This document shows, piece by piece, positions 1 through 10,773 of a stretch of DNA of 64,000 nucleotides (within the stretch, counting starts at the first letter, position 1; each line of letters opens with the position of its first letter). A model generated the notes under the pieces. It did not search any database, was not told the origin of the DNA, and worked only from the letters and a program-made list of their open reading frames with translations. The stretch comes from Raphanus sativus. Its lineage: Eukaryota; Streptophyta; Magnoliopsida; Brassicales; Brassicaceae. The stretch lies in NCBI RefSeq assembly GCF_000801105.2, contig NC_079514.1:14796293-14860292 (forward strand), read 5' to 3'. Made by a program: the position numbers and the translations under genes.

Positions 1-54
1 TACATTCGCATAACGTGCTCTTTACACTAACAGGAAAAATAATTAAAAATAAAT

Positions 55-127
55 TGAAGATGCGGGGTATCGATCCCCGTACCTCTCGCATGCTAAGCGA
101 GCGCTCTACCATCTGAGCTACATCCCC
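55..127 (-). tRNA. tRNA-Ala (AGC anticodon)
   Basis: Read on the minus strand, this is a complete 73-nt cloverleaf. The acceptor arm begins GGGGATG at 127 and pairs with CATCTTC (62-56), with discriminator A at 55. The D-arm is TAGCTCAGATGGTAGAGC. The anticodon loop contains AGC between matching stems (CTCGC/GCGAG). The T-arm carries GGGGATCGATACCCC. The third acceptor pair is G3:U70, the alanine identity element, which agrees with the anticodon. No intron is seen. CCA is not encoded, as expected for a nuclear gene. Confidence 0.95.
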
Positions 128-265
128 TTTTGCTGTTTAATCATATATATTAGATTATAACTATATGTTTCTTGAACCGACATGATTTTTGAATATCAAC
201 AAGGCTTCTTAAAGAATATGGATATAACTGAGGAAAAGAAGGCCAACAAAATTTCTATCAATTCG

Positions 266-697
266 TCATAACAGTTTAAAAGAAGCAAGAACAACAATAC
301 GTGAAGAAGAACTCTTCGTCAACATGTAAAGCCAATTCAGGGCAAAGACGGTCTTTATAGACTTCCTAACACTCCACATAAACGTAGAAACAAAGAAGAG
401 AACAGTACCAGCCAGAATAGTTTCTTTCAGACCAAGATTCACCAGCAAGTTCCCTAACACAACCCCCACAGAAGTTAGCCGACCAGAACGGCATGTCGAG
501 TATGGACGCTGTTATATAGCTCCTGTCCAAGCACCGGTTCCACGGAATGAACAGCTACGAAGAGCATTAGTCCTAGCCACTGAAACTCTTCCACAGGTCC
601 AGCTTTCTCTTTAGCGCGCTCTTCCCCGCGAAGAAAGACGCGAACTTTTTGAGGTAAAATATCAGTATGATAAATGGAACCGGAACCATATTGCTGC
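266..697 (-). pseudogene. Broken 3' exon of a small multidrug export (PF06695-like) membrane protein gene
   Basis: A minus-strand exon begins after a good splice acceptor (TTTTTGCAG, about 698-706). It encodes a stretch with EEFQWLGLMLFVAV, then in other frames GTGAWTGAI, DMPFWSA and later LLVNLGLKETILAG and FFVSTFMWSV. These are the C-terminal blocks of the plastid-predicted small multidrug export family; At2g02590 is the copy I remember near this position. The blocks fall in three different frames, with stops between them near 515-560 and 460-480, so the reading frame is shifted at least twice. The upstream exons are not found before the transposon that starts at 965. I read this as a decayed remnant of the collinear gene, not a working copy. 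Confidence 0.7.
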
Positions 698-699
698 AA

Positions 700-961
700 A
701 AACCCAAAAGCAGTGTCACTTTTTTTGTTTGCTTTATATAAATGAAATCACATGAATATGGACTAAACTTATCATCTCATATATTCAACGAAAATGTGTA
801 ATCCTCAAACATAACATTTCAGATAAAACTAATCATCAAATCTTGACACTTAAAAACTCTGGTCTGATAACAAATCAACTATAACGACAAACTGTATCCA
901 AACTTTCTCTTCAAGGTTTTGTTATTATGTTTTCGTCAAAAAAAAAGGTTTTGTTATTATG
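700..961. other. Non-coding strip between pseudogene and transposon
   Basis: AT-rich sequence, possibly the remaining intron of the export pseudogene. I see no gene, RNA or repeat structure apart from a short duplicated string (GGTTTTGTTATTATG, near 914-930 and 946-961) abutting the transposon's TAA target duplication. Confidence 0.4.
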
Positions 962-964
962 TAA

Positions 965-979
965 GAGCATGTGCATTGC
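965..979 (+). repeat. Left terminal inverted repeat of the Harbinger element
   Basis: The 15-base sequence GAGCATGTGCATTGC is preceded by target-site copy TAA (962-964). It is an exact reverse complement of 14093-14107. Confidence 0.88.
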
Positions 980-1381
980 TAACACCCTTAAGTGTTGCTT
1001 AAGTAGGCCATTAATGAATTTTTAACTATTAAAATTAAGATAAGCAATTTAGTCAAGAAACACCTAATTATAATGGTGCAATGGTAGTTGCTTAATTAAA
1101 TTGCTTAACAATAAAAAATATTAAATTTGTTTTTAAACATATTTTTTAAGTATATTAAATTTATTTATTAAATAAAACAGAGTCAAACATGACATTTTAA
1201 ACATAGATTTTACCATAAAAACATAAAAACAAAGATTACAAAAATAAACGATAATAATTTCAAAGAGGCATCGAAACTCAGTTGTTGTCTTCATCACGAC
1301 CAAATTTATTCCATAGAAGTTCAACCAAATCAGCTTTCAGTTTTTGATGCACTTTTTTATTACAAATGTCATTTTCCACAC

Positions 1382-1633
1382 TCATACTGTTGGCAATATG
1401 AGAAAAGCCGAGATTGACATGTGAACTTCCGTTGCCTTCTCCTTGTTGGAAACATCAAATTGATTCGTGGTCACATTATCTTCCCAATTTGTAGTGGATT
1501 CATCTCGTTCGTCTTCTACTATCATATTATGGAGTATGATACATGCTCTCATTATCTTCCCAATCTTGACTTTATCCCAAAAACGTGATGGATTTTTAAT
1601 TATGGCAAATCGAGCTTGCAATTTATTACTAAC
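1382..1633 (-). pseudogene. C-terminal fragment of a PIF/Harbinger transposase (DDE_Tnp_4 / HARBI1-like)
   Basis: The minus-strand frame opens after the retrotransposon junction at 1633. It encodes LQARFAI, then FWDKVKIGKIMRACIILHN and MIVEDERDE, the hallmark end of plant Harbinger transposases containing the last part of the DDE nuclease region. The upstream catalytic part is missing. The sequence on the far side of the LTR insertion (13305 onward) does not encode it either, so the fragment was already truncated before the retrotransposon inserted. It cannot encode an active transposase. Confidence 0.8.
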
Positions 1634-3098
1634 TGATATTGGAAGTTTTCAAGGCTCCCAAGTCAAATGATAGTATAAAAGATTGTCGAACCACAGAGAA
1701 CTAGAGATCTATAGCACTAAGAATACACAAACTCTCTTAATCTAAGCAAACGAGAAGATGGATGATGGTAACAAACTAAGGTCCTAGAAATATAAATAAG
1801 GTGATCTCAAATCCAAACTAGAAACAAATGCAAGAACTCAATCAAATGCTAAGGTGGACCCATGGGAAAGAGACTTGATCTTGGGTGACTAAGATCCAAA
1901 CTAGAGTGGCAAGCTATCAATCAAACACTTTCCTTATGCCTAGACACAACACTAAACAAACTCTATCTCTAGATGAATGTTCTTTTGCTAAAGCAACTCA
2001 AGCATCTAATCTCTTAGGTTGAATATTACTAAAGCAAACATGGAGAACAAGTCTAATAGCAATCTTAGCCTCTTTAACAACAAATCTCTTTGGCAAAGTA
2101 GACTAAAAGCATTGAAGAGTTGGTTCAGACATTTCATCATACACCTTTCGGGCAGGAAATGTCTAGAGATCTATTTTAGTATGATCAAGACTAAAATATC
2201 ATTAAGAACCCTCAACAAGCAAAGAAAGAAATAGATCTAACACTAAACACCCTAGATCTTCACTAATCACCCTTAATCACCCTAACCCATGAATCCAAAA
2301 TGTGTCTACTCCCTAATCTCCATGATAAACCTCAAATCCATATGAGATTCAAGGCTAATCATGTTAATGATTAAGAGAAACAAGATATAAGATGAAGATT
2401 CCAAAAATCCTTAGATTGATAAAAGATTCAAGTTTTACAAGATGAGGCAAAGTCTAGAGAGAAAATGAGATGATTACAAAGATTAGGTCTACAAAGTATT
2501 TATAGTAGCTAGAAACATAAGGATAAAAGAGTAAAAACAAGTCTGATAAACTCTCAAATGCTAACTATGAAAATGGTCGCAACTGCCTTTTGGCGCTGAC
2601 AAAAGCCGTTGAGGAGTGCAGAAACCCGCTGGGATATGCACACCGGCTTCTCGTCACGTTCACCAAGCCGCTGCAACATCTCGAAGTCGGGCAGGGAGGG
2701 TCGATTTTCTCCAGCGGTCTGGTGAAGCCGCTGCACCAAAAGCCGCTCCAACACTTAGAATTTTCAGCAGAACTTCTGCACCGGCTTCTCGTCAGGACGC
2801 CAGGCCGCTGGGTGACGCTAGGCCGCTGGGTGATGTGCATCGGCTTCCTGCAAGGTCAAAATGCCGCTGCCTGTCACATGAAGCCGCTGGGACACTTGGT
2901 CATCACACCATGAACTCGAAAAACACCAATCTTGCCTCCAATCCACCTCCAATTGCTCCAAAGTCACCATTTGGCATCTCCATCACCTGATAAGAACAAA
3001 TGCAATGCAATGCAAACTAAACAAGTCTAAATGCTATCCTAGATGATCAAAATGCATGATAAATGAATGATAAAATCTATTAAAAACACAAGATATCA
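1634..3098 (-). repeat. LTR 1 (3' LTR of copy A)
   Basis: 1465 bp, TG...CA bounded. It shares single-base variants with LTR 4 (for example AGTTTTACAAGATG and GAGTAAAAACAAG) rather than with LTR 2 of its own element. It contains a GC-rich repeat island at about 2583-2900 inside otherwise AT-rich sequence. Confidence 0.85.
2583..2900 (-). repeat. GC-rich GCCGCTG repeat island in the LTR (U3 side)
   Basis: About 320 bp carry many degenerate copies of GCCGCTG, and CACCGGCTTCTCGTCA occurs twice. The same island is found in every LTR here (about 6899-7214, 8470-8785, 12786-13105). On the element's own (minus) strand it ends roughly 80 bp upstream of CTATAAAT, a plausible TATA box (6818-6811 in LTR 2), so it sits where U3 promoter elements are expected. 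Short open frames cross it in several phases, but none looks like a protein. Confidence 0.6.
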
Positions 3099-3112
3099 AC
3101 TCCCCCAAACTT
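3099..3112 (-). promoter_or_regulatory. Polypurine tract of copy A
   Basis: The minus strand reads AAGTTTGGGGGAGT immediately before the 3' LTR (TGATATC...). Its position and composition fit plus-strand priming. Confidence 0.65.
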
Positions 3113-4856
3113 GTCCTTTACTTGTCCACAAGTAAACTTTCAAGAACTTATTTGGAGAAGAGGTTTGAAAATGAGAGCTTATAACCAAAAGAAACACTTT
3201 CTAGCCTTCAACTTGACATCCTAAGGAAAATATAGCAAATAGCATGAGCAAGAATTTTTATTACACTCTAGCTTCTCAAGACCTATCCATACTCCTATAC
3301 TTCTACACAAGTTGCAATGCTTATCCATCAACAAGCTCTTTAGACCAACTCTCACATTCATTTATACAAACACATAAGGTGAATACTTGCAAATGGGCAC
3401 ATGATCCTAATCATTTGGCTTGGTGAACAAAGTGGTCAAATGTGAATGAAAACAATGGCTCAAATAAATCATTTCAAAGTGGCAATCACTCAAGAACAAG
3501 GAGCTTGATCATTATGCAAAATTTATCTAAGACCAGGAGCAATTTATGCATACATAGATCCATTCTCATCATTCTACCCTTTCCTAAGTGATATAACAAG
3601 CTTCACCCCTATTCACATTCATCCCAATACCCAAAGTAACCCACTTTATCACACTCACCTCATGAACTCTTTAACAAACCATCTAAGGATCTTTTATTAA
3701 CTTTCCACAACTCTTAGCTCTATCTACCTTCCCACCATCTTATTGATTCATCATTTTGTATTTTTTTTTTTTTTTATATTGGGGAAGGTTCAAATAGACT
3801 AAATCTAGAGATTTCTTATTTTTGATCCTTAGTGGCTTCTTTTCTCAACTTTTTGATCATCTTTCTCATCTTTCTTTTCTCCCAAACCCAAGATAACAAA
3901 CTTTAGAATAAACAAACCCACTAACCATCCTAGATGCTAACTCAAATGAGGATCCTATGCTAGCAAGAGATGAGAACAAATCTATGTCGCTCCCAATACT
4001 CTCAAGATTTTGCACATGACAAGCTATCAAAAAGAAGGCCTCACTCAAGCAAATCAATGTTGGTCTCAAAGAATGGCTAAGGGTTTAGGGGTAGGAGAGT
4101 TCCATTTGGGTTAACAAAGGATAATGAATGGAATAAGATAACCCAAATGCGTATGAGATCCATGATCAAGTATGCAAGTGCCCATATGCAAGAGAGATTA
4201 AGTTCATTAAGTTCAAGTTCAAATTGGAGTTGGCTTTCAAGAGCAATGCCAATATCAAGCAAGCAACATGTTTCAAGAGAGAGTTCAAGGCTCGAAACTT
4301 ACAAGCTCTTTTAAGAGATGCTCAAGCTATTTGATATGTTTAACTAAGGTGTCAAATTGAGTTCTAGACATGTGCTCTTTACAAGGTTTCTCCCAATGCA
4401 TGAATGCAATATAAATGCTTCTAGAATTTTTTTTTTTTATGCAAATAAGTATGCAATGCAATGCATGAGACTCATGACAAGAAAACAAAACAAAAAACAA
4501 TGTGAGATAGTAGACTCTCCCCCAAACTTACTTCACACAGTCCCTTGTGTGAGAGTAAGCTCAAAGAAGAGATCTAAGGGAAGGAAATAAACATGATAAC
4601 TAATTATTTACAAGGGTAGAGTGGCACATACTTGGAGTTTATTGTCTGAATTGGGTGGTAGAGGACCCTTGGCCTCTTGTTTGTTGCACCGGTAAACATA
4701 GGCTGAAGTGGAAATGAAGACTTCTCTTATCTAGAGATACACCCAACCTGAAAATCTCAACCATACTTATTAAACAACTTAAAAGAAAGAAAGATAAAAA
4801 AAATATATACAATGGATAAACATGGGACTTCCTCCAAGTGAGCTTGTTTTAAGTCT
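3113..4856. other. Non-coding internal region of copy A
   Basis: About 1.75 kb between the reading frame and the polypurine tract, with short frames only and no recognisable retroviral domain. It contains a poly-T run near 3760 and scattered CAAACTT/AAGCAA motifs. The same sequence is repeated almost exactly at 8987-10773 in copy B. Confidence 0.6.
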
Positions 4857-5805
4857 CTAGCTTGACTTTGTGTGCATGCTAATCATAGGTATCAAAGGCT
4901 GAGCCAATGCACCTTTGGTCCTTCTCCTACAAGAACAAGAAACCAAGTGCGCAAAGGAGCACACTACTGTCCATAGAAAATAGACAGATTTTTCATCAAA
5001 GAGCTTCACTATAGATGAATCATGAAATATGAGATGCTCTTTGATGTTTAAATAGGCATGAGAATCAAATGCATTTGGTGGAAAGATAAAGTCAACTACT
5101 GGTTCAAACGAGGTTTTAACAAAGTAGTCAACTCTATCTCCATCAACTGAATAAAACACAATGTTCACATTCTCATGATTATTTTTGACAAGGGGGTTTT
5201 CTATCTCAAGCAAGAGCTTATCCACATCAAGCTCATCCCCTGTATCAGCAAGAGAAAGAAGAGGTCTAGGTTCATTAAGAATCAAAAACTCAGATTCGAG
5301 ATCAAATGAAGCACATAGATAGCTCTTGTCAAAACAAACTTCAATATGATCTCTAGCAAGCTTTTCTATTCTCAACTCATCTAGCTTCCTAGTTTCACAT
5401 ATCAGATCAAGACATTCATTGATGAGCACAAGAGAATCATGATCATGGGCAATGTTTTCACCACAAGGCGAGCATATTTTCTCAAATTGAAGTTCTAAAA
5501 TGGAAATTTCTATACCTTCCAGCTGGAGTGGTGGAGCCCAATCCATTACCTCTTTAAGGTCATAGGCAACATTAAACTCATACTTTGTAACCTCCCTTCC
5601 TTCAAGCTCTGCTCGATCCTTAATAAGCTCCAACCGGATCCTTCGTGCTAGGGATGTCTTTGCCGAACCTGGGTACTCCTTCTGAAGCTCATATAACATC
5701 ACAAGTTGTGCTTGGTGTGAGTATACTTGCATCAAAGTCATCTTGAATGTGATATTCAAATGTGTCTTCCTCTTCTTGTGGCTCCCCATGGTAACTTGAA
5801 GCCAT
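4857..5805 (-). pseudogene. Frameshifted copy of the element's single reading frame
   Basis: The natural start (MASSYHGEPQ) is at 5805. Compared with copy B, this copy has one extra T near 5715 (GCTTGG against GCTGG), which breaks the frame about 30 residues in. It also has one A fewer near 4888 (CAAAGG against CAAAAGG), which replaces the normal QPFDTYD ending with a run-on tail. The stretch between is identical in sequence to copy B. The family is not recognised; see the copy B entry for the protein description. Confidence 0.7.
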
Positions 5806-5922
5806 CTCTACAAATAACAAAAGCTAGAAGAAAAGGTTAGTAACTGTACAAAAGCAAAACAAAGCAAGAAAATAAAGCTTAGTCTCAAGAAAGATTGAAA
5901 TCCTAATGATAAATCTACTAGT

Positions 5923-5940
5923 TCCCCGGCAACGGCGCCA
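5923..5940 (-). promoter_or_regulatory. Primer binding site complementary to tRNA-Asp, copy A
   Basis: The minus strand reads TGGCGCCGTTGCCGGGGA three bases after the 5' LTR. This is the complement of the 3' end of plant tRNA-Asp(GTC) including CCA. It fixes the element's orientation as minus. Confidence 0.85.
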
Positions 5941-5943
5941 ATT

Positions 5944-7414
5944 TGATATTGGAAGTTTTCAAGGCTCCCAAGTCAAATGATAGTATAAAAGATTGTCGAA
6001 CCACAGAGAACTAGAGATCTATAGCACCAAGAATACACAAACTCTCTTAATCTAAGCAAACGAGAAGATGGATGATGGTAACAACTAAGAACCTAGAAAT
6101 ATAAACAAGGTGATCTCAAATCCAAACTAGAAACAAATGCAAGAACTCAATCAAATGCTAAGGTGGACCTATGGGAAAGGGACTTGATCTTTGGGTGACT
6201 AAGATCCAAACTAGAGTGGCAAGCTATCAATCAAACACTTTCCTTATGCCTAGACACAACACTAAACAAGCTCTATCTCTAGATGAATGTTCTTTTGCTA
6301 AAGCAACTCAAGCATCTAATCTCTTAGGTTGAATATTACTAAAGCAAACATGGGAACAAGTCTCTAATAGCAATCTTAGCCTCTTTAACAACAAATCTCT
6401 TTGGCAAAGTAGACTAAAAGCATTGAAGAGTTGGTTCAGACATTTCATCATACACCTTTCGGGCAGGAAATGTCTAGAGGATCTATTTTAGTATGATCAA
6501 GACTAAAATAGCATTAAGAACCCTCAACAAGCAAAGAAAGAAATAGATCTAACACTAAACACCCTAGATCTTCACTAATCACCCTTAATCACCCTAACCC
6601 ATGAATCCAAAATGTGTCTACTCCCTAATCTCCATGATAAACCTCAAATCCATATGAGATTCAAGGCTAATCATGTTAATGATTAAGAGAAACAAGATAT
6701 AAGATGAAGATTCCAAAATTCCTTAGATTGATAAAAGATTCAAGCTTTTACAAAATGAGGCAAAGTCTAGAGAGAAAATGAGATGATTACAAAGATTAGG
6801 TCTACAAAGTATTTATAGTAGCTAGAAACATAAGGATAAAAGAGTAAAAAACAAGTCTGATAAACTCTCAAATGCTAACTATGAAAATGGTCGCAACTGC
6901 CTTTTTGGCGCTGACAAAAAGCCGTTGAGGAGTGCAGAAACCCGCTGGGATATGCACACCGGCTTCTCGTCACGTTCACCAAGCCGCTGCAACATCTCGA
7001 AGTCGGGCAGGGAGGGTCGATTTTCTCCAGCGGTCTGGTGAAGCCGCTGCACCAAAAGCCGCTCCAACACTTAGAATTTTCAGCAGAACTTCTGCACCGG
7101 CTTCTCGTCAGGACGCCAGGCCGCTGGGTGACGCTAGGCCGCTGGGTGATGTGCATCGGCTTCCTGCAAGGTCAAAATGCCGCTGCCTGTCACATGAAGC
7201 CGCTGGGACACTTGGTCATCACACCATGAACTCGAAAAACACCAATCTTGCCTCCAATCCACCTCCAATTGCTCCAAAGTCACCATTTGGCATCTCCATC
7301 ACCTGATAAGAACAAATGCAATGCAATGCAAACTAAACAAGTCTAAATGCTATCCTAGATGATCAAAATGCATGATAAATGAATGATAAAATCTATTAAA
7401 AACACAAGATATCA
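5944..7414 (-). repeat. LTR 2 (5' LTR of copy A)
   Basis: 1471 bp. It differs from LTR 1 at scattered sites (for example AGCTTTTACAAAATG) and shares those variants with LTR 3. It is followed by CTAAC (7415-7419) and six further bases before the assembly gap. A TATA-like CTATAAAT lies on the minus strand at 6818-6811, which would place the transcription start in this LTR. Confidence 0.85.
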
Positions 7415-7425
7415 CTAACGAATTA

Positions 7426-7525
7426 NNNNNNNNNNNNNNNNNNNNNNNNNNNNNNNNNNNNNNNNNNNNNNNNNNNNNNNNNNNNNNNNNNNNNNNNNNN
7501 NNNNNNNNNNNNNNNNNNNNNNNNN
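7426..7525. other. Assembly gap of exactly 100 N
   Basis: Exactly one hundred N, the usual placeholder for a gap of unknown size. It sits between two copies of the same LTR, so the contig join is in repetitive sequence and its true content is unknown. Confidence 0.99.
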
Positions 7526-8986
7526 TATTGGAAGTTTTCAAGGCTCCCAAGTCAAATGATAGTATAAAAGATTGTCGAACCACAGAGAACTAGAGATCTA
7601 TAGCACTAAGAATACACAAACTCTCTTAATCTAAGCAAACGAGAAGATGGATGATGGTAACAAACTAAGGTCCTAGAAATATAAAAGGTGATCTCAAATC
7701 CAACTAGAAACAATGCAAGAACTCAATCAAATGCTAAGGTGGACTCATGGGAAAGAGGACTTGATTTGGGTGACTAAGATCCAAGCTAGAGTGGCAAGCT
7801 ATCAAATCAACACTTTCCTTATGCCTAGACACAACACTAAACAAGCTCTTTCTCTAGAGATGAATGTTTCTTTGCTAAAGCAACTCAAGCATCAAATCTC
7901 TTAGGTTGAATATTACTAAAGCAACATGGAGAACAAGTCTAATAGCAATCTTAGCCTCTTTAACAACAAATCTCTTGGCAAAGTAGACTAAAAGCATTGA
8001 AGAGTTGGTTCAGACATTTCATCATACACCTTTCGGGCAGGAAATGTCTAGGAGATCTATTTTAGTATGATCAAGACTAAAATAGCATTAAGAAACCTCA
8101 ACAAGCAAAGAAAGAAGTAGATCTAACACTAAACACCCTAGATCTTCACTAATCACCCTTAATCACCCTAACCCATGAATCCAAAATGTGTCTACTCCCT
8201 AATCTCCATGATAAACCTCAAATCCATATGAGATTCAAGGCTAATCATGTTAATGATTAAGAGAAACAAGATATAAGATGAAGATTCCAAAATCCTTAGA
8301 TGATAAAAGATTCAAGCTTTTACAAAATGAGGCAAAGTCTAGAGAGAAAATGAGATGATTACAAAGATTAGGTCTACAAAGTATTTATAGTAGCTAGAAA
8401 CATAAGGATAAAAGAGTAAAAAACAAGTCTGATAAACTCTCAAATGCTAACTATGAAAATGGTCGCAACTGCCTTTGGCGCTGACAAAAAGCCGTTGAGG
8501 AGTGCAGAAAACCCGCTGGGATATGCACACCGGCTTCTCGTCACGTTCACCAAGCCGCTGCAACATCTCGAAGTCGGGCAGGGAGGGTCGATTTTCTCCA
8601 GCGGTCTGGTGAAGCCGCTGCACCAAAAGCCGCTCCAACACTTAGAATTTTCAGCAGAACTTCTGCACCGGCTTCTCGTCAGGACGCCAGGCCGCTGGGT
8701 GACGCTAGGCCGCTGGGTGATGTGCATCGGCTTCCTGCAAGGTCAAAATGCCGCTGCCTGTCACATGAAGCCGCTGGGACACTTGGTCATCACACCATGA
8801 ACTCGAAAAAACACCAATCTTGCCTCCAATCCACCTCCAATTGCTCCAAAGTCACCATTTGGCATCTCCATCACCTGATAAGAAAAAATGCAATGCAATG
8901 CAAACTAAACAAGTCTAAATGCTATCCTAGATGATCAAAATGCATGATAAATGAATGATAAAATCTATTAAAAACACAAGATATCA
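7526..8986 (-). repeat. LTR 3 (left LTR of copy B)
   Basis: It begins at TATTGG directly after the gap. Its first ~700 bases have many one-base losses relative to the other LTRs (for example ATCCAACTAG against ATCCAAACTAG), a pattern typical of unpolished long-read contig ends. Its diagnostic variants match LTR 2. Confidence 0.8.
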
Positions 8987-9000
8987 ACTCCCCCAAACTT
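8987..9000 (-). promoter_or_regulatory. Polypurine tract of copy B
   Basis: The minus strand reads AAGTTTGGGGGAGT abutting LTR 3, identical to copy A. Confidence 0.65.
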
Positions 9001-10773
9001 GTCCTTTACTTGTCCACAAGTAAACTTTCAAGAACTTATTTGGAGAAGAGGTTTGAAAATGAGAGCTTATAACCAAAAGAAACACTTTCTAGCCTTCAAC
9101 TTGACATCCTAAGGAAAATATAGCAAATAGCATGAGCAAGAATTTTTATTACACTCTAGCTTCTCAAGACCTATCCATACTCCTATACTTCTACACAAGT
9201 TGCAATGCTTATCCATCAACAAGCTCTTTAGACCAACTCTCACATTCATTTATACAAACACATAAGGTGAATACTTGCAAATGGGCACATGATCCTAATC
9301 ATTTGGCTTGGTGAACAAAGTGGTCAAATGTGAATGAAAACAATGGCTCAAATAAATCATTTCAAAGTGGCAATCACTCAAGAACAAGGAGCTTGATCAT
9401 TATGCAAAATTTATCTAAGACCAGGAGCAATTTATGCATACATAGATCCATTCTCATCATTCTACCCTTTCCTAAGTGATATAACAAGCTTCACCCCTAT
9501 TCACATTCATCCCAATACCCAAAGTAACCCACTTTATCACACTCACCTCATGAACTCTTTAACAAAACCATCTAAGGATCTTTTATTAACTTTCCACAAC
9601 TCTTAGCTCTATCTACCTTCCCACCATCTTATTGATTCATCATTTTGTATTTTTTTTTTTTTTTATATTGGGGGAAGGTTCAAATAGACTAAATCTAGAG
9701 ATTTCTTATTTTTGATCCTTAGTGGCTTCTTTTCTCAACTTTTTGATCATCTTTCTCATCTTTCTTTTCTCCCAAACCCAAGATAACAAACTTTAGAATA
9801 AACAAACCCACTAACCATCCTAGATGCTAACTCAAATGAGGATCCTATGCTAGCAAGAGATGAGAACAAATCTATGTCGCTCCCAATACTCTCAAGATTT
9901 TGCACATGACAAGCTATCAAAAAGAAGGCCTCACTCAAGCAAATCAATGTTGGTCTCAAAGAATGGCTAAGGGTTTAGGGGTAGGAGAGTTCCATTTGGG
10001 TTAACAAAGGATAATGAATGGAATAAGATAACCCAAATGCGTATGAGATCCATGATCAAGTATGCAAGTGCCCATATGCAAGAGAGATTAAGTTCATTAA
10101 GTTCAAGTTCAAATTGGAGTTGGCTTTCAAGAGCAATGCCAATATCAAGCAAGCAACATGTTTCAAGAAGAGAGTTCAAGGCTCGAAACTTACAAGCTCT
10201 TTTAAGAGATGCTCAAGCTATTTGATATGTTTAACTAAGGTGTCAAATTGAGTTCTAGACATGTGCTCTTTACAAGGTTTCTCCCAATGCATGAATGCAA
10301 TATAAATGCTTCTAGAATTTTTTTTTTTTTTATGCAAATAAGTATGCAATGCAATGCATGAGACTCATGACAAGAAAACAAAACAAAAAACAATGTGAGA
10401 TAGTAGACTCTCCCCCAAACTTACTTCACACAGTCCCTTGTGTGAGAGTAAGCTCAAAGAAGAGATCTAAGGGAAGGAAATAAACATGATAACTAATTAT
10501 TTACAAGGGTAGAGTGGCACATACTTGGAGTTTATTGTCTGAATTGGGTGGTAAAGGACCCTTGGCCTCTTGTTTGTTGCACCGGTAAACATAGGCTGAA
10601 GTGGAAATGAAGACTTCTCTTATCTAGAGATACACCCAACCTGAAAATCTCAACCATACTTATTAAACAACTTAAAAGAAAGAAAGATAAAAAAAAATAT
10701 ATACAATGGATAAACATGGGACTTCCTCCCAAGTGAGCTTGTTTTAAGTCTCTAGCTTGACTTTGTGTGCATG
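9001..10773. other. Non-coding internal region of copy B
   Basis: Duplicate of 3113-4856, differing by a few indels, mainly in homopolymers. I see no conserved protein or RNA structure in it. Confidence 0.6.

Larger units (their letters stand above)
1634..7414 (-). mobile_element. Non-autonomous LTR retrotransposon, copy A (tRNA-Asp primed, no gag/pol)
   Basis: Two ~1.47-kb direct repeats (1634-3098 and 5944-7414) start TGATATTGG and end GATATCA on the plus strand. The flanking 5-bp target copies are CTAAC at 1629-1633 and 7415-7419. Read on the minus strand, the order is 5' LTR (7414-5944), a primer site matching the 3' end of tRNA-Asp (5940-5923), one reading frame, about 1.75 kb without coding, a purine tract (3112-3099) and the 3' LTR. 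No protease, reverse transcriptase or integrase motif is visible. This makes it a LARD-like derivative that must be mobilised in trans. The tRNA-Asp primer suggests an Athila-type Ty3/gypsy helper, which is inference. Confidence 0.85.

Noticed and set aside
2554..2990. Overlapping open frames of 60-124 codons in the LTR GC island, on both strands
   Set aside because: They occur in several phases at once, change with one-base differences among the four LTRs, and show no protein family. They are a by-product of high GC content.
3244..4590. Short open frames inside the retrotransposon non-coding region (and copies at 9132-10732)
   Set aside because: Low-complexity AT-rich frames with no motif. 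They do not continue into a domain and lie downstream of the only convincing frame.
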